Assembly (NCBI GenBank): GCA_015494675.1
Contig: WGAW01000174.1
Coordinates: 1-10,473 of the forward strand
DNA from: Hydrogenimonas sp.
GTDB taxonomy: Bacteria > Campylobacterota > Campylobacteria > Campylobacterales > Hydrogenimonadaceae
Direction: 5' to 3'
DNA: 10,473 bases
Part shown: in pieces, positions 6,455 through 10,473 of the stretch
Layout: every line of letters starts with the position of its first letter
How positions within the stretch are numbered: the first letter of the stretch is position 1
The notes under the pieces: model-generated
The model's database searches: none
Seen by the model: only the letters and a program-made list of their open reading frames with translations
What the model was told of the DNA's origin: nothing
Made by a program: the position numbers and the translations under genes

Positions 6455-7669
6455 ATGCGGAAGTTTGAACCTCAAAAAGAGAGAGCCTCCCGATTTTCAT
6501 ATTTTCTGTCACAGCCGCACCAGCCTTTTTTTCTGGCAGGCATCGTCTGGGCGGTTCTTGCGATGGGAGCTTTTGCTATCGGCTACACGGGTGCGTTCAC
6601 GACCGCGCTCGACCCTGCCCTCCTGCACGTATACTCGATGATCTTTATAGTCATAAGCCACTTTTTCCACGGTTTTCTGCTTACGACGTTTCCCCGCTTC
6701 TGCATGAGTGCGCCTGTTCCGAAAGAGATCTATATCAAACTGTTTATGATCTACGAAGCGGGCGGAGTTCTATTCTTGACCGGCGCACTCTTTTATGCTC
6801 CGCTAGCACTCTTCGGGGCGGTTTTGACATTTGCGGGCCACGCGCTGGTCGTCAGCAACTTCAGACAGATATACCTTGCGGGAAGCTCTCCGGAAAAAAA
6901 AGACCCCTTCTGGCTGCTCGTAGCACATACGACAGGACTCGCGGTGCACTCTCTCTTTATAGCAGGCCTTCTGCTCGATCTGCTCGGTATAGACCTTCCT
7001 TGGCGAAGCGCCGCATACGGCGCAGGTTTCTACCTATACCTCATCTTTCTGACATTTACCGTCGCGCAGAGGATGATTCCGTTTTTCAGCCATGTAATGG
7101 TGAAAAAGCCTGAAAATTTCATCGCTATCGTTTACGGTGCGCTTGCTCTAAAAACACTCTTTTTTACACTCGGCTTCAGTGTAGCCGAAGCCGTCGTCAC
7201 GCTGGCCGCAGCCGTATATCTGCTGAAAGAGTTTTTGGGTTGGAGACTTCCGCTCTTCAGCTCACCGGCGATTTTATGGGTACTTCACATGGGGCTCTTC
7301 TGGCTCCCCGCGGGTCTCTTCATAGACGGAGTTACATCTCTTGCGCAGGTGTGGATGCAGACATCTTTCATATTTGCGGGAATGCACCTGGTTGCCATAG
7401 GCTTCATGATCACGATCTTGATAGGGTTCGGAACGAGGGTTACACTGGGACACTCGGGGCAGGTACCGCATGCGGACAGGTTGACCGTGGCGCTCTTCTG
7501 GTTTACCGAGACCGTTGTTCTCTCGCGCTTTTTTTACTCGCTCGCGATAGGTCTCGGCCTCGATATTCCGTGGCTCTTCGACCTCTCGGCCGCGATGTGG
7601 ATGACTCTTTTCACCGCATGGGGAGCCCGTTTCGGTCCTGTACTTTTCAGAGGTAAAAAAGAGGGTTGA
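6455..7669 (+). CDS. nnrS: NnrS-family polytopic membrane protein
   Basis: A 404-residue, very hydrophobic protein with about 12 predicted membrane segments, matching the length and layout of the NnrS family. NnrS is described as a haem- and copper-containing membrane protein that protects denitrifying bacteria from nitric oxide and related stress. Family-like sequences include HVYSMIF and HFFHGFLLTTFPRF (58-82), VAQRMIPFFSHVM (203-215) and GTRVTLGHSGQ (326-336). Several membrane histidines (H69, H72, H129, H158, H165, H213, H311, H333) are possible metal ligands. I place the start at the ATG at 6455, because AAGGAA lies 7 bases upstream; an in-frame start at 6410 would add 15 residues without family character. 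The gene runs toward the nos accessory operon, with only 3 bp between the two stop codons, which fits a denitrification island. Some family members are called only 'NnrS-like', so the symbol is tentative. Confidence 0.85.
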   Translation: MRKFEPQKERASRFSYFLSQPHQPFFLAGIVWAVLAMGAFAIGYTGAFTTALDPALLHVYSMIFIVISHFFHGFLLTTFPRFCMSAPVPKEIYIKLFMIYEAGGVLFLTGALFYAPLALFGAVLTFAGHALVVSNFRQIYLAGSSPEKKDPFWLLVAHTTGLAVHSLFIAGLLLDLLGIDLPWRSAAYGAGFYLYLIFLTFTVAQRMIPFFSHVMVKKPENFIAIVYGALALKTLFFTLGFSVAEAVVTLAAAVYLLKEFLGWRLPLFSSPAILWVLHMGLFWLPAGLFIDGVTSLAQVWMQTSFIFAGMHLVAIGFMITILIGFGTRVTLGHSGQVPHADRLTVALFWFTETVVLSRFFYSLAIGLGLDIPWLFDLSAAMWMTLFTAWGARFGPVLFRGKKEG

Positions 7670-7672
7670 GCT

Positions 7673-7930
7673 CTACTCTTCCGAGAGACCCATCTGTTCC
7701 TGATACTCCCGCATCAATCCCCTTATCTCGTTGATATAGGCCGGGATGACCCCCTCTCCCTGGCTCCACTCTACCTCTATGTCGGAACCGTACCGGGCTC
7801 CCATCTCCTCGATCTTGGTCATATACTCCTCTATCGTATCGCATACGACACTCATACCCGTCTGTTCATCCGTAAGCTCTATATACCAGCCGCCGAGCGG
7901 CTTCGCTTTTATCACCGATTTGAACTTCAT
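7673..7930 (-). CDS. 85-residue protein of unknown function, coupled to a NosL-like gene
   Basis: An acidic 85-residue soluble protein with no signal peptide or membrane segment, so presumably cytoplasmic. The N-terminal half looks beta-rich (FKSVIKAKPLGGWYIELTD), followed by a segment with its only cysteine (VVCDTIEEY, C30) and helices in the C-terminal half (YINEIRGLMREYQEQMGL). I do not recognise the family. It is probably a real gene: a strong AGGAGG precedes the ATG, its ATGA start overlaps the stop of the NosL-like gene, and it fills the space exactly to 3 bp from the convergent NnrS stop. It is the last visible gene of the nos accessory operon, so a role in nitrous oxide respiration or copper handling is possible, but only context supports that. 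Confidence 0.75.
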   Translation of the reverse strand: MKFKSVIKAKPLGGWYIELTDEQTGMSVVCDTIEEYMTKIEEMGARYGSDIEVEWSQGEGVIPAYINEIRGLMREYQEQMGLSEE

Positions 7931-8433
7931 TCTCTCTCCTCCTTTTTTTCTGGATACAATAGAGCTTTCGTAATATCGCTGAAGCCGAGAAGAGCCTTTG
8001 CGCCGCTCTCTCTCATGAACTTCTCCGCACTCTCTCTCCTTTTAAACGGTACCAGCCTCACCTTTGCGTCCCCTTTGGGATCGGCATCGACAAGATATAC
8101 AAACCATGCGCGTTTTGCCCATATCGGTTTTTTTGTGGAATGATCGCGCACAACCATTTTCAATATATGCATTTTGATATTGCCGAAATCTCCCCAACGG
8201 TTCGGTTCGAAATAGAACTTCATCATATCCGCCGCACCGTCGAAAGCGAGGTATCTGATTTTACCGTTTTTCTCATAGTATATGAAAGCCGCTATATCAG
8301 GGTGTTTATGGACTAACTTCCCGCATACCGGACATCTGTCGAGACCGCCATATTCGCCTGATCCGGCTCTGCAGAGGGGAGATAACGCAAAAAAGAGCAT
8401 TAGAACCGCTATGAATGTTACCGTTTTTTTCAC
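7927..8433 (-). CDS. NosL-like secreted protein with CPVCGK motif
   Basis: A 168-residue protein with a signal peptide (about residues 1-23), so periplasmic. The mature part begins with a NosL-type metal motif, CPVCGKLV (C34, C37), but the third ligand position of the CxxCxM pattern holds Lys (K39) followed by Leu. Later parts fit the NosL fold: IRYLAFDG, MMKFYFEP, WAKRAWFVYLVDA (105-117) and VPFKRRESAEKF. It is a clear relative of the NosL-like protein encoded just upstream: KIR-(9-10 residues)-M-(1 residue)-FYF and the AKxAWxV segments align. NosL proteins deliver Cu(I) to nitrous oxide reductase. I chose the GTG at 8433 over the GTG at 8442 because the AAGAGGGG at 8443-8450 abuts the latter but lies 9 bases from the former. 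A 71-bp gap separates it from the gene upstream. An altered copper site or another client is possible. Confidence 0.8.
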   Translation of the reverse strand: MKKTVTFIAVLMLFFALSPLCRAGSGEYGGLDRCPVCGKLVHKHPDIAAFIYYEKNGKIRYLAFDGAADMMKFYFEPNRWGDFGNIKMHILKMVVRDHSTKKPIWAKRAWFVYLVDADPKGDAKVRLVPFKRRESAEKFMRESGAKALLGFSDITKALLYPEKKEERE

Positions 8434-8442
8434 AACTGACAC

Positions 8443-8450
8443 CCCCTCTT
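8443..8450 (-). promoter_or_regulatory. ribosome binding site that decides the NosL-like start
   Basis: Minus-strand AAGAGGGG touches the GTG at 8442 but lies 9 bases from the GTG at 8433. The spacing favours the second GTG, which also gives a typical MKK signal-peptide start. Confidence 0.5.
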
Positions 8451-8504
8451 ATTCCGAAGCAGATCGATACCGCAACTGACTTTTTCGCTGTTTGTAAGCA
8501 GAGA

Positions 8505-8975
8505 TCACATATCCAGATAGCGCACAAGACCTGCCGACAATTTCTCAAACTCCATTATGCGTGTCCCGCCGTAACGTTTGACAAATAGTTCGGCACGAGT
8601 CTTGGATGAAAACGGTATAAGGTCGTCTCCATGTGGGCCTACGAGCCGGCTGCCAAATACGTACCACGCCTTTTTCGCATCTATCCTGCCGCCGTCAAGA
8701 TAATCTTTTACATACATCGTGTCGATCTCGCTACTATCTTTGACCCCATACTCGGGGAACCTGTATGGCGAAAAGTAGAAAGCGAGCATCGATTTTACGC
8801 AGCAAAAACGGATCTTCCTGCCGTTTTTCAAAACAATTTCTGTCTGGAATTTCGGATATTTGTCGACCTTTATCTGATAGAACGGGTCGAGCATGTTCGG
8901 ACTGTTTCCCCAGCCGCTTTCGGACGCGCACACTACAGTCAGCATAAGCAGAGCGGCCGCCAAAACTCTCTTCAT
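8505..8975 (-). CDS. NosL-like secreted protein lacking the N-terminal CxxC
   Basis: A 156-residue protein with a signal peptide (about residues 1-17, ending VVCA), so periplasmic. The C-terminal two thirds match the NosL fold: MLAFYFSP (63-70), IDAKKAWYVFGSRLVGPHGDDLIPF (starting at 98) and AELFVKRYGGTRIMEFEKL. The canonical N-terminal CxxCxM is absent; the matching place has NSPNMLDPFYQ. Instead two adjacent cysteines occur in RFCCVKSM (C58, C59), with methionines nearby, a possible different metal site. A strong GAGGAGGG precedes the ATG at 8975, and the gene starts 13 bp after the nosY stop, so it belongs to the nos operon. It may work with the neighbouring CPVCGK protein, since the cysteines are distributed between the two. 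NosL membership is inferred from motifs, not from a search. Confidence 0.78.
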   Translation of the reverse strand: MKRVLAAALLMLTVVCASESGWGNSPNMLDPFYQIKVDKYPKFQTEIVLKNGRKIRFCCVKSMLAFYFSPYRFPEYGVKDSSEIDTMYVKDYLDGGRIDAKKAWYVFGSRLVGPHGDDLIPFSSKTRAELFVKRYGGTRIMEFEKLSAGLVRYLDM

Positions 8976-8988
8976 AAATCCCTCCTCG

Positions 8989-9816
8989 CTATAGAAGATC
9001 TCTCTTTTTAAAGAGTGTATACCCCAAAAGTGCGAAAAGTGTTCCCAGAAGAATCGGGTAGATCACGGCGTATAGCATCAAAAAGGTGTGGCCCAGAGAG
9101 TCGAGCAGATAGTAGGCGACAGGCCCTATGACGGTCAGCTCCGGATCGAAGAGCGCGATGGCCCCTATGCGAAACGCCTCGAGCGGATTGAGCATGGCTA
9201 TCGTCAAAACAAGCTCGTCCGAGACTCTGTTTTGCATCATCAGTCCAATAAGGGCTATATCTATAAAGGCGAGCAGCAGGATCCATACGGTAAAGGAGAG
9301 GCCCAGGGCCACGTCATGCGACTTGACCATCGTGGAGATCAAAAAGGCTATACCCAAAAAGACACTACAGATCGAAAAGATGAGTGCCGAGTAGAGAGTT
9401 ATCATCGCCCAAGGCATCTGGCCACCCTTGAAGACTCCCCATGCCACACCTACAAAAAGCGCCACGATGACCGGGAAAAAGACGGTAGCGAAACGTCCCA
9501 GGAACTTTCCCCAGTAGTACTCTTTCAGCGATATCGGAAAAGAGAGCATATATTCAAGAACGTTGCTCTCGCGATCGCTCGAGATCGACTTTACGGTCGT
9601 AATGAGAATAAAGATCGGCAAAATTATGATGGTAACCTGAATAAATACGAGCAGCAGGCGGCTCAGTCCCGTAAAACCCATTACTACCGAATCGGTGATT
9701 CCGCTTATGAAAAAGAGGCCCATCAGCCCGCCGAAAACGAAAGCGTAGACATAGAACCATCTCGCCCTGAGACTCTCTTTTATGTCCAGATAGGCTACCA
9801 GTGTGAGGTTTTTCAT
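8989..9816 (-). CDS. nosY: NosY-like ABC-2 permease
   Basis: A 275-residue inner-membrane protein with about six membrane segments (roughly residues 20-40, 54-76, 110-130, 137-160, 170-195 and 245-267), the usual size and topology of NosY. NosY is the permease of the NosDFY complex needed to mature the copper centres of nitrous oxide reductase. The cytoplasmic segment after the second membrane span, SISSDRESNVLEYMLSFPIS (77-96), is the ABC-2 coupling region expected to touch the NosF ATPase. The C-terminus KKRDLL is typical of these permeases. The ATG at 9816 directly follows the nosL TAG with no gap, and a GGGGAG lies just upstream. Homology alone could also fit other ABC-2 permeases; the flanking nosF-type ATPase and nosL support the NosY call. 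Confidence 0.87.
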   Translation of the reverse strand: MKNLTLVAYLDIKESLRARWFYVYAFVFGGLMGLFFISGITDSVVMGFTGLSRLLLVFIQVTIIILPIFILITTVKSISSDRESNVLEYMLSFPISLKEYYWGKFLGRFATVFFPVIVALFVGVAWGVFKGGQMPWAMITLYSALIFSICSVFLGIAFLISTMVKSHDVALGLSFTVWILLLAFIDIALIGLMMQNRVSDELVLTIAMLNPLEAFRIGAIALFDPELTVIGPVAYYLLDSLGHTFLMLYAVIYPILLGTLFALLGYTLFKKRDLL

Positions 9817-10269
9817 CTACTCTCCCCGACTCATCACTCGTCTTTTGACTTCGTCAAAATCTATAACCTCGCCGCCGCCGGCATCCTCTCTTCTCTTGTG
9901 GGCGGCAAAGCCGTATCCCATCGGCGTGACCCGGTCTGTCGAATACCACGCCCTCTTCGCATCTATCCATTCGCCGGTTTTCGCATCTTTGACCCAGATG
10001 ATCGCTCTATCTTCCCACTTCTTCCCGTTTTCCTTGAACCATAGAATCGCACACCCTATATCGTCGAACTTGTAATGTTTATGACTCTTCGGGTCTACTA
10101 CCTGCACCGCGAAGTTCCTGTCGCTAATGGCCATTTTGCAGCGCTCGCACATATCTCGGTCCCAATGCATCTTTTCGGGGTTTCTCCACTCCCTCTTTTC
10201 GCACCCGCCGAAACCGGCCATGAAAGAGAAGCCTACCAGCAGAACCAGCATCCATTTAAATCTTCTCAT
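9817..10269 (-). CDS. nosL: NosL copper-binding lipoprotein
   Basis: A 150-residue lipoprotein with signal sequence and lipobox GFGGC (C23). It carries the canonical NosL Cu(I) motif MCERCKMAI, with C41, C44 and M46 as ligands, then KFDDIGCAILWF (C73), GEWIDAKRAWYSTD and the TPMGYGFAAH segment (115-124). NosL is a periplasmic, membrane-anchored copper chaperone that supplies NosZ through the NosDFY complex. Of the three NosL-like proteins in the window this is the only one with the full CxxCxM motif, so it is probably the main chaperone. The ATG lies inside the end of the ATPase gene (14-bp overlap), with AAGGTGG upstream, and the stop is directly followed by the nosY ATG. Co-translation with both is therefore likely. 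Confidence 0.93.
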   Translation of the reverse strand: MRRFKWMLVLLVGFSFMAGFGGCEKREWRNPEKMHWDRDMCERCKMAISDRNFAVQVVDPKSHKHYKFDDIGCAILWFKENGKKWEDRAIIWVKDAKTGEWIDAKRAWYSTDRVTPMGYGFAAHKRREDAGGGEVIDFDEVKRRVMSRGE

Positions 10270-10473
10270 CTTCTACCACCTTTCCCAGATCCATGTAGAT
10301 TCTTCGATTCACAAGCCCCTCTACCTCTTCGAGGCGGTGGGTTATGAAGATCGACGAGTGTTCGTAATCCAAAGAGTCGAGCAGCCTGTAGAAGTGTTCC
10401 CTCGCTTTCGGGTCCAGATTTGCGGTCGGCTCGTCGAAAACAAGCAGACGACTCCTTTTTGCAAGTGCTATGG
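10256..10473 (-). CDS. nosF: NosF-like ABC transporter ATPase, 3' part
   Basis: The last 72 residues of an ABC ATPase; the start lies beyond the right edge. Visible in order are the Walker B and D-loop RLLVFDEPTANLDPKARE, then the H-switch FITHRLEEVEGLVNRR and a short tail ending VVEDEKI. The Walker A and signature motifs are outside the window. NosF powers the NosDFY complex at the inner-membrane face. It overlaps nosL by 14 bp, and with nosY directly after nosL the identification as NosF is strong, although the C-terminal fragment alone would fit many ABC ATPases. Confidence 0.85.
   Translation of the reverse strand, partial: IALAKRSRLLVFDEPTANLDPKAREHFYRLLDSLDYEHSSIFITHRLEEVEGLVNRRIYMDLGKVVEDEKI

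Noticed and set aside
7950..7962. GGATACAAT resembling a plus-strand -10 box
   Set aside because: It lies within the coding end of a minus-strand gene, and no plus-strand gene follows.
9088..10044. 318-codon open frame on the plus strand
   Set aside because: It lies antisense to nosY and nosL, which have clear motifs and tight operon spacing. Its translation is rich in charged residues with no domain, as expected of a shadow frame.
1..10473. Horizontal transfer island, phage or CRISPR
   Set aside because: No integrase, transposase, tRNA junction or regular direct repeats were seen, and base use looks even apart from the block at 2483-2575.

Overview
The window looks like a chromosomal stretch of a member of the Campylobacterota (formerly Epsilonproteobacteria), probably a free-living, denitrifying, sulfur- or hydrogen-oxidising type. 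This is inferred from the atypical nos gene set, the NnrS protein, the tight gene packing and the style of the proteins. I could run no database search. The GC content looks moderate, genes are very close together, and I see no RNA gene, insertion sequence, phage gene or CRISPR array.

Left part (1-2580): the 3' end of an M20-family amidohydrolase is joined by an ATGA overlap to an unusual protein that fuses an anti-sigma-factor-like HATPase domain to a GNAT acetyltransferase with an extra C-terminal lobe. A secreted thioredoxin-fold protein with a CRWC motif runs toward it on the other strand, and the two genes overlap by 26 bp at their ends. Upstream of the thioredoxin gene is a compact, highly structured non-coding block of about 90 bp that looks like an interspersed repeat.

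Middle part (2640-6406): dapE (lysine/diaminopimelate synthesis) follows a small lipoprotein gene by 8 bp on the minus strand. A 273-bp divergent intergenic region separates them from a plus-strand, membrane-anchored GGDEF-EAL protein. Its GGDEF motif is altered (QGDEF) while its EAL domain is intact, so it is probably a c-di-GMP phosphodiesterase or sensor. A strong hairpin lies just before its start codon.

Right part (6455-10473): an NnrS-family membrane protein (nitric oxide stress, denitrification) runs toward a minus-strand nos accessory operon read from the right edge: nosF (ATPase, cut by the window end), nosL (copper lipoprotein), nosY (ABC-2 permease), two further NosL-like secreted proteins and an 85-residue protein of unknown function. 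All are tightly spaced or overlapping except for a 71-bp gap between the two NosL-like genes. NosF, NosY and NosL help assemble the copper centres of nitrous oxide reductase. The most interesting feature is that three divergent NosL-like proteins follow one another, each with a different arrangement of the putative copper-binding cysteines, ending with the small unknown protein translationally coupled to the third.
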